From assembly GCA_003021905.1 (NCBI GenBank), contig PXPI01000117.1, forward strand, positions 1-53,486: 53,486 nt of DNA, written 5' to 3'. Within the stretch, counting starts at the first letter, position 1, and every line of letters begins with the position of its first letter. This DNA comes from Cyanobacteria bacterium SW_9_44_58. Lineage in GTDB: Bacteria > Cyanobacteriota > Cyanobacteriia > Cyanobacteriales > Rubidibacteraceae. Positions 18,481-27,625 of the stretch are shown here, in pieces. The notes under the pieces are model-generated. The model ran no database searches. It was not told where the DNA came from and saw only the letters and a program-made list of their open reading frames with translations. A program made the position numbers and the translations under genes.

Positions 18481-19338
18481 ATGTCTGTGCTTTCCGTGCC
18501 TGCAACCGGTCACACACACGTTTATGTCAATGGTGATGTCAGTATTGAAGAAACCGCCGCGATCGCGCCTGGCGTCATTCTCCAAGCCTGCGGCGAAGGA
18601 CGCATCATCATTAAAGCAGGGGCTTGCCTTGGAATGGGAACGGTTTTAACCGCCAATCAAGGAACCATTGAAATTGGTGAAGGCGCCATTTTAGGAGCAG
18701 GGGTGTTAATTGTCGGTTATGGCAAAATCAGCGATCGCGTTTGTATTGGTTCGGCAAGTACAATCATTGAAACGTCTGTCGAGAACACGCAACTCATTTC
18801 TCCAGGCAGCCTCCTAGGAGACTCCTCCCGGCAAGAAACGCTCGCTAGGGGAGAAACTGAACAGCAACAGCCAAGCAGCAATACTTCCCCCTCCCCATCT
18901 GAACAGAAAGAACGATCAAGCAGTAACTCTGTCTCGGCAGGAAATGGGAGGCGCGATCGTCCTCAGCCCGATTATTGGGCTAGTTTTCCCTCAACGGGGA
19001 CTGCGGGGCAAAGCAACAGCAGTAAGTCTGCTGGGGCGTCAACGCCGAGTCAAAATCAAACCTATGGCAATGGCTACCCGGAAAAAGCCTCTGGAGAAAA
19101 CGCGCCTTCTTCCCAATCAGCAAGCAACCCCAATCCGGAACCGAATGCCAATACTAATCAAAATGGGAATCCAACTTCCTCTAATCAGGATTCCGCTTCC
19201 GGGAAGCAATATCCCTCAACCGGATCAAATGGAAAAATTTATGGTCAAACCCATATTGAACGGTTGATGGTTACCTTATTTCCGCACAAGGAACATTTCA
19301 AAGACAACAATGATAATCGCAATAATACCGTCGAATAA
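18481..19338 (+). CDS. ccmN: Carboxysome adaptor protein CcmN
   Basis: CcmN bridges CcmM in the core with CcmK in the shell. Residues 1-120 carry hexapeptide-repeat beta-helix turns (IAPGVILQ, AILGAGVLIVGYG, CIGSASTII). Next come about 110 residues of Ser/Asn/Pro/Gln-rich linker, and a C-terminal encapsulation peptide around IYGQTHIERLMVTLFPHKEH. That amphipathic helix is the known shell-binding signal. The linker is long. It is the last gene of the ccm operon, 109 bases after ccmM. Confidence 0.93.
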   Translation: MSVLSVPATGHTHVYVNGDVSIEETAAIAPGVILQACGEGRIIIKAGACLGMGTVLTANQGTIEIGEGAILGAGVLIVGYGKISDRVCIGSASTIIETSVENTQLISPGSLLGDSSRQETLARGETEQQQPSSNTSPSPSEQKERSSSNSVSAGNGRRDRPQPDYWASFPSTGTAGQSNSSKSAGASTPSQNQTYGNGYPEKASGENAPSSQSASNPNPEPNANTNQNGNPTSSNQDSASGKQYPSTGSNGKIYGQTHIERLMVTLFPHKEHFKDNNDNRNNTVE

Positions 19339-19906
19339 TAATCAAAAAACTGTTCTCGCTTAAATCAAGCAATGGAAGCAGTCACAAAAAATGGCTGGCA
19401 ATGAGATGTCAAAATTGCAACTGTAGCGTTAAAACAATTACGAATGTAAAGAAACGTAAAAAGTTAAAAAAAATAGTCTACCCGTTCTCAAAATATTCCT
19501 CTGCCATCCCTTAAAAATACGAGGAAGAGCGGGTTGATTGACTTATTTTGAAATAAAAGCCGGTGTCATTTGTTTCGAGAGAGAATCAATCCAGTTTTGC
19601 CACAAAAATAAGTAAAAGTAATTTAACTCAAAATGAATTTAAATGGCGAAAATGTCATCTATTCATGTTAGAGTTAGAAAATAGAAAAGGTAAATGGAAG
19701 AGCCGAGAGTACAAAACTCTCTTGCTAATTCCTCCGGAACAAAATTGGTATGGCCAAGCCTTGCTTTTCGGAAGCGTGATAAAAATCGCTAACCACAACA
19801 TCTGAACTGGTCGCAGATTAGGCCTTTTTAAACCGCGGAAAGCGGCACAGAAGATGCCTGCTGCAATCGTTGGTGAGCTGAAGACCTCAAAACTCAGGAG
19901 ATAGAT
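19339..19906 (+). promoter_or_regulatory. ccmN-rbcL intergenic region with the rbcL leader
   Basis: These 568 bases are AT-rich at first. The last part contains a small hairpin (CCGC-GGAAA-GCGG near 19833) and an AGGAG ribosome site just before ATG 19907. No convincing terminator for the ccm operon was seen, so read-through into rbcL is possible, but the gap is large enough for an own rbc promoter. A frame at 19563-19805 has no recognisable product and I do not call it. Confidence 0.4.
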
Positions 19907-21328
19907 ATGGTACAAACACAACAATCAGCTAGTAGCTTTCAGGCTGGTGTCGCAGATTACGCCCTAAGTTACTATACCCCAGACTACACGCCAAAAGATA
20001 CTGACATTCTCGCTGCTTTCCGAGTAACACCGCAGCCTGGTGTTCCCGCTGAAGAGGCAGGAGCAGCGGTAGCGGCAGAATCTTCCACCGGAACTTGGAC
20101 AACCGTTTGGACTGACCATCTGACAGACATTGAACGGTATAAAGGACGTTGCTACGAAATTGAAGAGGTTCCTGGGGAAGACAACCAATACTTTGTTTTT
20201 GTTGCCTACCCCATGGATTTATTTGAAGAAGGGTCAGTCACCAACCTGCTCACTTCCATTGTTGGCAACGTTTTTGGATTCAAAGCATTACGGGCGCTAC
20301 GTTTAGAAGACCTGCGGATTCCCGTTGCTTATCTGAAAAGTTTCCAAGGGCCGCCTCACGGCATCACAGTAGAACGGGATAAGCTCAATAAATATGGCCG
20401 TCCCTTACTCGGTTGCACCCTCAAGCCCAAATTAGGCTTGTCCGCGAAAAACTATGGTCGTGCCGCTTATGAATGTCTCCGCGGGGGCTTAGACTTCACC
20501 AAGGATGACGAAAACGTTAACTCGCAGCCATTTATGCGGTGGCGCGATCGCTACCTATTTGTGGCAGAAGCAATTAATAAAGCCCAAGCCGAAACCAACG
20601 AAATCAAAGGGCACTATCTCAATGTTACCGCTCCCACCTGCGAGGAAATGCTCAAGCGGGCTGAGTTCGCTAAAGAACTAGGTATGCCCATCATTATGCA
20701 CGACTTCTTCACTGGCGGTTTCACTGCCAACACAACACTTTCTAAGTGGTGTCGCGACAATGGCATGCTCCTACACGTCCACCGTGCCATGCACGCCGTA
20801 GTTGACCGTCAGAAAAATCATGGGATGCACTTCCGCACCCTTGCTAAGTGCTTGCGGATGTCTGGCGGCGACCACCTTCACGCAGGGACCGTTGTCGGTA
20901 AATTAGAAGGGGACCGGGCCTTAACCCTAGGCTTTGTTGACCTAATGCGGGAAGATCACATTGAAGAAGACCGTTCCCGCGGTATTTTCTTCACCCAAGA
21001 TTGGGCTTCCATGCCATCGGTTATGCCCGTTGCCTCCGGCGGTATTCACGTTTGGCACATGCCAGCTCTCGTTGATATCTTTGGCGACGATTCCTGCTTA
21101 CAATTCGGTGGCGGAACACTGGGACACCCCTGGGGCAATGCGCCTGGTGCTACTGCCAACCGGGTTGCGCTTGAGGCTTGCGTTCAAGCTCGCAATGAAG
21201 GCCGCAACTTGGCTCGCGAAGGCAACGAAGTCCTTAAAGAAGCCGCTCGCTGGTCTCCCGAGCTAAAAGAAGCTACCGAACTTTGGGAAGAAATCAAGTT
21301 CGAATACGACACTGTCGATACGCTCTAA
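19907..21328 (+). CDS. rbcL: Ribulose-1,5-bisphosphate carboxylase/oxygenase large subunit, form IB
   Basis: This 473-residue catalytic subunit fixes CO2 onto RuBP inside the carboxysome. All key motifs are intact: TLKPKLGLS with the catalytic Lys, [17 protein letters not shown] with the carbamylated Lys, Asp and Glu, HVHRAMHAV, the loop-6 segment [11 protein letters not shown] and [19 protein letters not shown]. The sequence is of cyanobacterial and plant form IB type. It starts the rbcL-rbcX-rbcS operon, directly downstream of the ccm genes. Confidence 0.98.
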   Translation: MVQTQQSASSFQAGVADYALSYYTPDYTPKDTDILAAFRVTPQPGVPAEEAGAAVAAESSTGTWTTVWTDHLTDIERYKGRCYEIEEVPGEDNQYFVFVAYPMDLFEEGSVTNLLTSIVGNVFGFKALRALRLEDLRIPVAYLKSFQGPPHGITVERDKLNKYGRPLLGCTLKPKLGLSAKNYGRAAYECLRGGLDFTKDDENVNSQPFMRWRDRYLFVAEAINKAQAETNEIKGHYLNVTAPTCEEMLKRAEFAKELGMPIIMHDFFTGGFTANTTLSKWCRDNGMLLHVHRAMHAVVDRQKNHGMHFRTLAKCLRMSGGDHLHAGTVVGKLEGDRALTLGFVDLMREDHIEEDRSRGIFFTQDWASMPSVMPVASGGIHVWHMPALVDIFGDDSCLQFGGGTLGHPWGNAPGATANRVALEACVQARNEGRNLAREGNEVLKEAARWSPELKEATELWEEIKFEYDTVDTL

Positions 21329-21376
21329 ATTTGAGAAAATACCGTTTTTATTCGGGTTGGGAAAGGTTAAATTGTC

Positions 21377-21766
21377 ATGAACTCCAAACGAGTGGCTCAG
21401 GAAACAGCCAATCTTCTCCAAGATTATCTAACGTACCAAGCAGTACGAACCATTCTGGATCAATTAGCGGAAACCGATCCCAACCAAGCCCTCTGGTTGC
21501 GCAAGTTTTCCCGGCAATATAATTTGCGAGACAGCGAAGCTTACCTCCAGGCGTTAATGGCCCAAAGGAAAGACTTAGTCATGCGAATTATGAAGGTGCG
21601 GGAAGCACTTGCGGCGGAGGTAGTTGATTCTTTGCCGGAAATGGTTCGTTCTGGAATAGAACAATCGAATCTAAGTTATCGTTGTCAAATTTTGGAACGT
21701 TTAACCCAAACCCAACCCGAAAACACGGATAATTCCCATCCTGATGAGAGCGATTCTAGTGAATAA
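21377..21766 (+). CDS. rbcX: Rubisco assembly chaperone RbcX
   Basis: This 129-residue, dimeric helical chaperone binds the C-terminal tail of RbcL during assembly of the RbcL8 core. The helices around YLTYQAVRTILDQL and EAYLQALMAQRKDLVMRIMKVREALA match the family. The acidic, Asn/Ser-rich C-terminal tail is variable among cyanobacteria. It lies 48 bases after rbcL and 32 bases before rbcS, the usual place. Confidence 0.93.
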   Translation: MNSKRVAQETANLLQDYLTYQAVRTILDQLAETDPNQALWLRKFSRQYNLRDSEAYLQALMAQRKDLVMRIMKVREALAAEVVDSLPEMVRSGIEQSNLSYRCQILERLTQTQPENTDNSHPDESDSSE

Positions 21767-21798
21767 GTTCCTTGTAAACATCTCAATAAAACCAAACT

Positions 21799-22137
21799 AT
21801 GAAAACCACACCAAAACAACCTCATTACGAGACACTATCTTACTTGCCGCCTTTAACTGACCAGCAAATTTCCAACCAAATCCAGTATATGCTGGATCAA
21901 GGGTTTATTCCGGCAGTTGAGTTTGAAGAATCCCCTCGTCCCCAAGATCACCATTGGACTCTCTGGAAACTGCCTTTATTTAATGCCAATTCTCCTAAAG
22001 ATGTGTTGAATGAAGTGCGGGAATGCCGTTCCGAATATTCCAATTCCTATATTCGGGTTATTGGTTTTGACAATATTCGTCAGTGTCAAATGATTAGCTT
22101 TATTGTTTACAAACCGGACGGTAATGTCCGCTATTAA
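21799..22137 (+). CDS. rbcS: Ribulose-1,5-bisphosphate carboxylase/oxygenase small subunit
   Basis: This 112-residue subunit completes the L8S8 holoenzyme. [41 protein letters not shown] and [15 protein letters not shown] are standard small-subunit blocks. It is related to the SSUL modules of CcmM encoded upstream. It is the last gene of the rbc operon, with a clear terminator about 150 bases downstream. Confidence 0.97.
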   Translation: MKTTPKQPHYETLSYLPPLTDQQISNQIQYMLDQGFIPAVEFEESPRPQDHHWTLWKLPLFNANSPKDVLNEVRECRSEYSNSYIRVIGFDNIRQCQMISFIVYKPDGNVRY

Positions 22138-22151
22138 AGTGACGTAGTCCC

Positions 22152-22280
22152 GACGCTCCGCTTCGGGATACCGGAGCCAAGCCGGAGTTTAGTGAGCAAT
22201 TCTGGATTCTTTAAGGTGGGTCGATGAACCAACAATTTCCTCACGCTTTGCTTCGGTTCTTTCTAGGAAGGCGGAGCGTC
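22152..22280. repeat. 129-bp segment bounded by a perfect 10-bp inverted repeat
   Basis: GACGCTCCGC at 22152-22161 and its exact reverse complement GCGGAGCGTC at 22271-22280 bound a non-coding segment between rbcS and its terminator. It could be a small MITE-like insertion or a long-range mRNA stem protecting the 3' end. No reading frame is present inside. Confidence 0.5.
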
Positions 22281-22286
22281 AAAATG

Positions 22287-22314
22287 CCTCCACTGTTTTC
22301 GGTGGAGGTTTTTT
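22287..22314 (+). terminator. Rho-independent terminator of the rbcL-rbcX-rbcS operon
   Basis: CCTCCAC (22287-22293) and GTGGAGG (22302-22308) form a perfect seven-base stem with an eight-base loop, followed directly by six T residues (22309-22314). It lies downstream of rbcS on the same strand. Confidence 0.88.
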
Positions 22315-22417
22315 GTATCGCCAAAAATCTGAGCGGAACGGTTAAATTAGAAAAAAGGAATCTTTAACGGTTGGTTAGAGATGATCTTCTCTTGGCAACA
22401 TTTGTCTAGCATGGCTT

Positions 22418-23035
22418 ATGACTACTAATACCGCTCAAACTGAATTTTTTACTCCGGCAGGGGATAGCGACTTATTAAAACAGCTCCCTTTTTTGCCTGG
22501 GCTAAAAGAGTTATTAATGTTGCGTCAAGTTCATGCCCTGGAACATGCAACAGTCTGGGTACTGAGCGAAACCGCTTCTTCCCGCAATTACAGCAGCTTT
22601 GCTCCCACTCGCGCCGATAACGAAACTTTGGGCGGCCTTTCCACAGAAAAAGGATTCTATCTCTATGGGGAAGTTCCGCCAGAACAACTGCGACGAGGCG
22701 TTATGACTGCTTTACAACGCTTTCGTCAAGGAGAATGGGATTTAGCCGTTCATCCCCGTTGCGGCACTAATGTTTCTGTTGCCTTACTTCTGACAGCGGG
22801 ATTTACCTTGGGATCTCATTTAATTTTACCGAAAGACCCCATTGCTCAGTTATTTGGGATGGGAATCGGCGCAAGTGTTGCTTCCTCTGTGGCACCGGAT
22901 GTTGGCGAGTGGACGCAGAAATATTTAACAACAGCGGTACCGTTTAATTTGGAGTTGGAAAAAATTTATTCAACCACTGACTTTGAGGGACGTTCAGCGC
23001 ATTTCGTCCAATTACAGTGGCACAATTTGCAATAA
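22418..23035 (+). CDS. DUF6391-like cyanobacterial protein
   Basis: I recognise this 205-residue protein only as a conserved cyanobacterial family, probably DUF6391. It has LLMLRQVHALEHATVWVLSE, then GGLSTEKGFYLYGEV and HPRCGTNVSVALLLTAGFTLG. The last of these starts a hydrophobic stretch (about 125-165) that could cross or enter the membrane. The histidines in HALEHAT and the Cys-containing HPRCGTN are striking, but no catalytic role is established. It starts its own unit after the rbc terminator and precedes psaE by 79 bases. Confidence 0.65.
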   Translation: MTTNTAQTEFFTPAGDSDLLKQLPFLPGLKELLMLRQVHALEHATVWVLSETASSRNYSSFAPTRADNETLGGLSTEKGFYLYGEVPPEQLRRGVMTALQRFRQGEWDLAVHPRCGTNVSVALLLTAGFTLGSHLILPKDPIAQLFGMGIGASVASSVAPDVGEWTQKYLTTAVPFNLELEKIYSTTDFEGRSAHFVQLQWHNLQ

Positions 23036-23114
23036 AACTTAAAATCAAAAGACCCCAAGACCCCCCATATTAATAGTACGCTTGGATTTAAAGGTTATTT
23101 TTCAGAAATTTATC

Positions 23115-23525
23115 ATGGCAGACGTTAATCGCAAAGACAAAGTTAGAATCCTCCGTAAAGAATCCTATTGGTATGGCGACGTCGGTACAGTTGCCAGTGT
23201 CGATCAAAGCGGGATTATCTATCCCGTCATTGTTCGCTTTGATAAAGTCAATTATTCCGGTGTCAATACGAACAACTTCGGCTTAGAAGAAGTAGAGGTT
23301 GTAGAAGCTGCACCCAAGAAAAAATCAAAATCTTCTTCAAGAAAAAGCGGCGGCAGCAAAACTGGTGCCAGCGCAAGTGCCAGTTCCGGTTCCAGTAAAA
23401 GCGCCAATAGCGGCAGTACCAGCTCCAGCTCTAATTCCGGTTCCAGTTCTAGTTCTAGTTCCGGTTCCAGTTCCAGTCAGGGGCAAAGCCAAGGCGGCCA
23501 AAGCTCTTCTAGCACAAGTCAATAA
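23115..23525 (+). CDS. psaE: Photosystem I subunit IV (PsaE) with a long Ser/Gly-rich tail
   Basis: PsaE is a small stromal-side subunit of photosystem I that helps dock ferredoxin. Residues 1-65 are a standard SH3-like Psa[36 protein letters not shown] and NFGLEEVE. The family normally ends near 70-75 residues. Here about 65 further residues follow: a basic stretch [10 protein letters not shown], then almost only Ser, Gly, Ala, Asn and Gln. I start at ATG 23115 (136 residues) because [12 protein letters not shown] fits the family; the frame opens 33 bases earlier. It lies nine bases upstream of mutM. Confidence 0.92.
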   Translation: MADVNRKDKVRILRKESYWYGDVGTVASVDQSGIIYPVIVRFDKVNYSGVNTNNFGLEEVEVVEAAPKKKSKSSSRKSGGSKTGASASASSGSSKSANSGSTSSSSNSGSSSSSSSGSSSSQGQSQGGQSSSSTSQ

Positions 23526-23534
23526 GGCAAATTT

Positions 23535-24377
23535 GTGCCGGAGTTACCAGAAGTCGAAACAGTTTGTCGCGGGTTAAATGAATTAACCCTAGGACAATGT
23601 TTTCAGGGTGGGGAAGTGTTGCTGCCTCGCAGTATTGCTCACCCTGTTTCTATTGCCGAATTTTGGCAAGGAGTAAAAAACACAAAGATTCAACAATGGC
23701 AACGGCGAGGAAAGTATTTATTAGCTAAACTTGACTCCAATGGCTGGTTAGGGATCCATCTTCGCATGAGCGGTCAACTGTTATGGGTGAAACAAAGCGA
23801 GCCTCTTGCCAAGCATACTCGGTTGCGCTTCTTTTTTCCTGAGCAATGGGAACTTCGTTTTATTGATTTGCGAACCTTTGGCCGCGTTTGGCAGGTTCCG
23901 CCCCATGTTCCTCCAGAAAAGATTATTACTGGATTAAAAAAATTAGGAGCAGAGCCTTTTTCTGCTCAGTTTACCCCTCAATATTTGGAAAAGAAGCTTA
24001 AAAACCGTCGTTGTGCCATTAAAACGGCTCTGTTAGATCAAAAAGTGGTGGCGGGAATGGGGAATATTTATGCTGATGAAGCGCTGTTTTTAGGAGGAAT
24101 TTCTCCGTTTCGAGAAGCAGCTAGTATCAGTTATGGGGAAATTGAACAGTTACACCAAGCGATTGTTTCTGTATTAAAAACAGGAATTGAGGAAGGAGGG
24201 ACGACTTTTAACAGCTTTCTCAATTTATTCGGGGTTAATGGCAATTATATGGGACAAGCTTGGGTATATGGTCGAGAGGGAAAACCTTGTCATTGTTGCG
24301 AAACGCTCATTCAACGACAGAAAATTAATGGACGTTCTTCTCACTTTTGTTGCCAATGTCAAAGCAACGATCAATGA
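23535..24377 (+). CDS. mutM: Formamidopyrimidine-DNA glycosylase
   Basis: This 280-residue glycosylase/lyase removes 8-oxoguanine and other oxidised bases. It begins PELPEVETVCRGL, where Pro2 is the nucleophile and Glu3 is catalytic, with a GTG start at 23535. Lys in GIHLRMSGQ and the helix-two-turn-helix region around GMGNIYADEALF are present. A C-terminal zinc finger (CHCC...CCQC) is present. The short gap after psaE suggests cotranscription. Confidence 0.95.
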   Translation: MPELPEVETVCRGLNELTLGQCFQGGEVLLPRSIAHPVSIAEFWQGVKNTKIQQWQRRGKYLLAKLDSNGWLGIHLRMSGQLLWVKQSEPLAKHTRLRFFFPEQWELRFIDLRTFGRVWQVPPHVPPEKIITGLKKLGAEPFSAQFTPQYLEKKLKNRRCAIKTALLDQKVVAGMGNIYADEALFLGGISPFREAASISYGEIEQLHQAIVSVLKTGIEEGGTTFNSFLNLFGVNGNYMGQAWVYGREGKPCHCCETLIQRQKINGRSSHFCCQCQSNDQ

Positions 24378-24430
24378 GAGGGAGACGAATTGTTAATCAA
24401 CAATCACGATCTATCAAGGAGTCTCCCTCT
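24377..24430. terminator. Inverted repeat between convergent mutM and the DUF4168 gene
   Basis: AGAGGGAGAC (24377-24386) and GTCTCCCTCT (24421-24430) are a perfect 10-bp inverted repeat with a 34-base loop, in the gap between two convergent genes. It probably acts as a shared terminator or 3' stabilising structure. There is no long T-run. Confidence 0.5.
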
Positions 24431-24441
24431 AAGCCACCTGG

Positions 24442-24966
24442 CTATTGTTTTGAGTTTTCAATAATTTGTTGGACTTGTTGTTGGAGATCAGGTTGTTCCC
24501 GAACCGCCGATAAAATTTGTTGGAAGCGAGAAACTTTTAATCCTTGAGATTCCACTGCTTCTTTCATATCTGATTGTGTTTCCTTCTGAATTTGAGCTAG
24601 TTCTTCGGTGGCACTATCAAATTTTTGAAGTTCTTCTTCTGAGGCATCAGATTCAGCTTCAGGATTTTGTTTTGCTTGTAAAATTTCTCGGAACAGTTCT
24701 GGGCTTAATCCGATTTCCTCAAGTGCTTGGCTCATTTCATCTCGAGATTCCATACGAATCGATCGCAACTGTTGGATGACAGTTGCAAATTTTTCTAATT
24801 CTTGATCGCTAACTTCTATTTGAGAGGCTTCTTCTTGGCTTTCTTGAGAAGGTTGAACTTGTGCTTGAGCCACTAATAGGGAAGACTCAGCTAAGGCAGG
24901 AGTAGATAGACTCAAGAAAATTAAAAGGCTTGCACTACCGGCGTATAGAAACTTTAACACTGACAT
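24442..24966 (-). CDS. DUF4168 domain protein, exported
   Basis: This 174-residue protein has a signal peptide of about 26 residues (positive N-terminus, hydrophobic LLIFLSLST, cleavage after ALA). The mature part holds two copies of a helical pattern, ELEKFATVIQQLRSI and ELQKFDSATEELAQIQ, each followed by a Met-containing helix. This is typical of DUF4168, a periplasmic family common in cyanobacteria. The function is not established. Confidence 0.8.
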   Translation of the reverse strand: MSVLKFLYAGSASLLIFLSLSTPALAESSLLVAQAQVQPSQESQEEASQIEVSDQELEKFATVIQQLRSIRMESRDEMSQALEEIGLSPELFREILQAKQNPEAESDASEEELQKFDSATEELAQIQKETQSDMKEAVESQGLKVSRFQQILSAVREQPDLQQQVQQIIENSKQ

Positions 24967-25061
24967 TTCTCCGATTTTTTGTTCGTATTAGATGTTACCA
25001 GTTAAAACTAATATCAAGACATTAGTTTGAATTTTCTCCCCTATACTAACAGCACAATTTG

Positions 25062-26170
25062 TTACCGAATACGCTGATAACGCATTCCTGGTGCTTGAGA
25101 AATCAATCCCAACAATTCTAATTGCAACAGCCCAGCAGAGATAGAATTGGCATCTTGTTCTACCTTTTGAACAATGACATCAAAGGCAGTGGGTTCAGGC
25201 GCGATCACGCTTAAAAATTTCCTTTAGATTGGCTTCAATCTCGGGTAAGGCAGGGGGCGTTTCTTCTACTAAATCCAGTTGGGGCATAGTTCCCAGCATT
25301 TCCAGCAAATGAGTCTCACTTAAAATCATATTGGCCCCTTGATTTAATAATCCCAAACACCCGATCGCGTTTTTTATTGTCTAAGGAACCCGGTAAAATA
25401 TAGACATCTCGCCCAAACTCGTTGGCATATCTTGCTGTAATTAAGGCACCGGATGTTTCTGGGGCTTCTGTAATGATAACTGCCCGAGATACCCCTGCAA
25501 TAATGCGATTTCTTGCCGGAAAATTGCCACGATCCGGCTTGGTTCCCACCGGATATTCGGTTAAAAGCGCCCCCTGCTGTGGAATGTCTTGATAGAGTTG
25601 GCGATTTTGGGGAGGGTAAACTGTATCTAACCCCGTTCCTAAAATCGCAAGGGTGCGTCCTCCTGCTTCCAGGCAACTGCGATGGGCGCAGGCATCGATT
25701 CCTGCCGCTAAACCGGAGACAATGGTGTAACCATGTTTAGCAAGGGCAGCGCTGATTTTTTGCGTCCAACGTTTTCCATAGTCGCTAGGCGATCGCGTTC
25801 CCACAATGCTGATTAAAGGTTGGGTGCCCTGCATTTCTTGCGGGTCAATTTTTCCTTGATAATAAAGAACCGGAGGAGGGCTGGGGGTTTCTAACAGTAA
25901 ACGGGGATAATTGGCATCGGCGGGAGTCCAAAATTGTGGATTTTTTTTGAGATGTTCACTTAAAAGGGTTTCTGGAGAAAAGCGCGATCGCTGTTCCAAA
26001 ATTTGCTGAATATTTTTATTGCCTAATCCCGCAATTTTTTGTAATTCTTGTTGACTGGCATACCAGGCTTTTTCTAAACTCGAAAACTGTTTGTGCAACC
26101 GTTGCAGTGTTACGGCACCGACACCAGAAATTTGCGACCAACCTAACCAATAGGCTTTTTCTGATGACAT
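25062..26170 (-). pseudogene. dprA: dprA, DNA-processing protein A, with two frameshifts
   Basis: DprA loads RecA onto incoming single-stranded DNA in natural transformation. The first 270 codons (from 26170) are intact: an N-terminal SAM-like domain, then a Rossmann domain with ISIVGTRSPSDYGKRW, IVSGLAAGIDACAHR and NRIIAGVSRAVIITEA. At a run of six T (25370-25375; A on the coding strand) the frame shifts. Removal of one base restores NAIGCLGLLNQGANMILSE. A second shift near 25211-25220 must be undone to reach VIAPEPTAFDVIVQK and the winged-helix end LLGLISQAPGMRYQRIR, which stops at 25062. As read, a 284-residue protein truncated after the Rossmann fold would be made. Either the gene is decaying or the base calls are wrong. 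Confidence 0.85.
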
Positions 26171-26246
26171 TTGATTCCTTTTACCTTAAATGTGACGAGA
26201 ATGCCCTCATTATACCGTTAGGTTAATGGGGGACCGGGCTTTTAAA

Positions 26247-27625
26247 GGTCGGAGGAAACCTCCGATCCCAGCCCCTCATGAATCGTCACCAAAATAAATA
26301 GAAGCGCGGTAGCGCAACCTTAATCGTGTTGTGTTAGGCTTTAGAAAGCAACGGTCAATTTCTAAAATGCTTAGTCTGAACTACCAGTATAAACTTAAAG
26401 TAACCAAGTCACAAGCCTCTACCATTAACGAATGGTTAGATGTTTGTAAAACAGTTTATAACTTTGCTTTGAGAGAACGTAAAGACTGGGTTAACTCTAG
26501 AAAATGTCCCATTGACCGTTGTTCTATAGACTCTGAGTATATTATTCCTGCTGATGCTGCTAGACCCACTTACGCAAATCAATGTAAAAGTTTAGGAAAG
26601 GCTAAGAAAGAATTTCCCCGACTGAACATTCCACAATCTCAGGTGCTTCAACAAACCCTAAAAACTTTAGATGAAGCATTTTGCAATATGTGGAAAAAGG
26701 GTTTCGGCTTCCCCCGCTTTAAGAAAAAGATGCGGTCTTTTGTTCTTCCACAAGTTAAGTCAGACTGCATTCAGGGGAAAACAATCACTGTTCCTAAACT
26801 GGGGAAACTTAAATTAGTCTTTTCTCGAAAGGTTCCTGAAGGCTTCATCCCTAAGCAGGTAAGAGTCATTAAAAAAGCAAGTGGGTACTATGTTAATCTC
26901 ACGCTTCAATGTAATGTAGAAGTTCCTGAAATACCTACTCATGGATACCCGATTGGTATTGATTTAGGATTAAATCAGTTTTTAGCAACCAGTGAAGGTG
27001 AACTAATTAAAGATCATAAGTTCTTAAAGAAGTACCAAGGCAAGCTGAAATTGCTACAACAGAAACTTAAGAACAAGAAAAAAGGTTCTCGTCGCTGGAG
27101 AGACATTAGTCGTCGTATTGCCAGAACCTATGAAAAGATAACTAACTGTCGTAAAGATTTCTTCTACAAAATAGCTCATCACCTTTGTAACCAAGCTGGG
27201 ATGATCTTTGTAGAAGACTTAAACCTAAAAGCATTAGCAAGGTCTGCCTTAAGGAAAGCCTGTCTAGATGTGGCTTGGGGAACATTTGTTAATATCTTGT
27301 CTTATGTCTGTTGGAAACGAGATATCTATTTTGCCAAGGTTAAGGCTAATGGGACAAGTCAAATTTGCCCTGAATGTGGTGTTAACTGTGGCAAGAAAAA
27401 ACTATCTCAAAGAGTACATAAGTGCTCTGACTGTGGATATCAACAGGACAGAGATATTGCGGCGGTAATGGTAGTTAAAAAACGAGGAGAAAGTACCCTC
27501 GGAACGAGGGGAAGAAAGCTCGCTGAGGGCAATGGTTTCGGGGATGAGGCTGAGGTCTTATCTAGAGCCACCTGATGACACGAGAATTTCCCATCATATT
27601 CTTTGAATTGATGGGAGAGGTTCAA
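26247..27625 (+). mobile_element. IS200/IS605-family element carrying only tnpB (copy 2)
   Basis: The left end has a hairpin GGTCGGAGG-AAA-CCTCCGATCC (26247-26268) followed by CAGCCCCTCA, the motif also found in copy A at 3317-3326. The right end has the stem TCCCATCA/TGATGGGA (27589-27616) and finishes with GAGGTTCAA (27617-27625). No tnpA is present. The element sits between the 5' end of dprA and the 3' end of rsmI, and its last bases supply the stop codon of rsmI. Its omega RNA, if made, would cover the right end. Confidence 0.75.
26367..27575 (+). CDS. tnpB: TnpB, RNA-guided nuclease of an IS200/IS605 element (second lineage)
   Basis: This 402-residue TnpB starts at ATG 26367 (MLSLNYQYKLKVTKSQ), which fits relatives better than GTG 26331. 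The RuvC-like residues are intact: Asp in IGIDLGLNQFLATSEG, Glu in IFVEDLNLKAL and Asp in QQDRDIAAV. The zinc ribbon has CPEC and CSDC pairs. It is clearly a different lineage from the copy at 4.5 kb, with a different N-terminus and different element ends. Base composition is AT-rich compared with rsmI and accD. It looks functional. Confidence 0.9.
   Translation: MLSLNYQYKLKVTKSQASTINEWLDVCKTVYNFALRERKDWVNSRKCPIDRCSIDSEYIIPADAARPTYANQCKSLGKAKKEFPRLNIPQSQVLQQTLKTLDEAFCNMWKKGFGFPRFKKKMRSFVLPQVKSDCIQGKTITVPKLGKLKLVFSRKVPEGFIPKQVRVIKKASGYYVNLTLQCNVEVPEIPTHGYPIGIDLGLNQFLATSEGELIKDHKFLKKYQGKLKLLQQKLKNKKKGSRRWRDISRRIARTYEKITNCRKDFFYKIAHHLCNQAGMIFVEDLNLKALARSALRKACLDVAWGTFVNILSYVCWKRDIYFAKVKANGTSQICPECGVNCGKKKLSQRVHKCSDCGYQQDRDIAAVMVVKKRGESTLGTRGRKLAEGNGFGDEAEVLSRAT

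Noticed and set aside
19563-19805. Open frame of 80 codons in the rbcL leader
   Set aside because: It has no family resemblance and no good ribosome site, and it lies in the rbcL upstream region; probably chance.
23337-23577. Pro/Val-rich and Thr/Gly-rich frames over the psaE tail
   Set aside because: They are shadows created by the repetitive Ser/Gly codons of psaE in the other frames.
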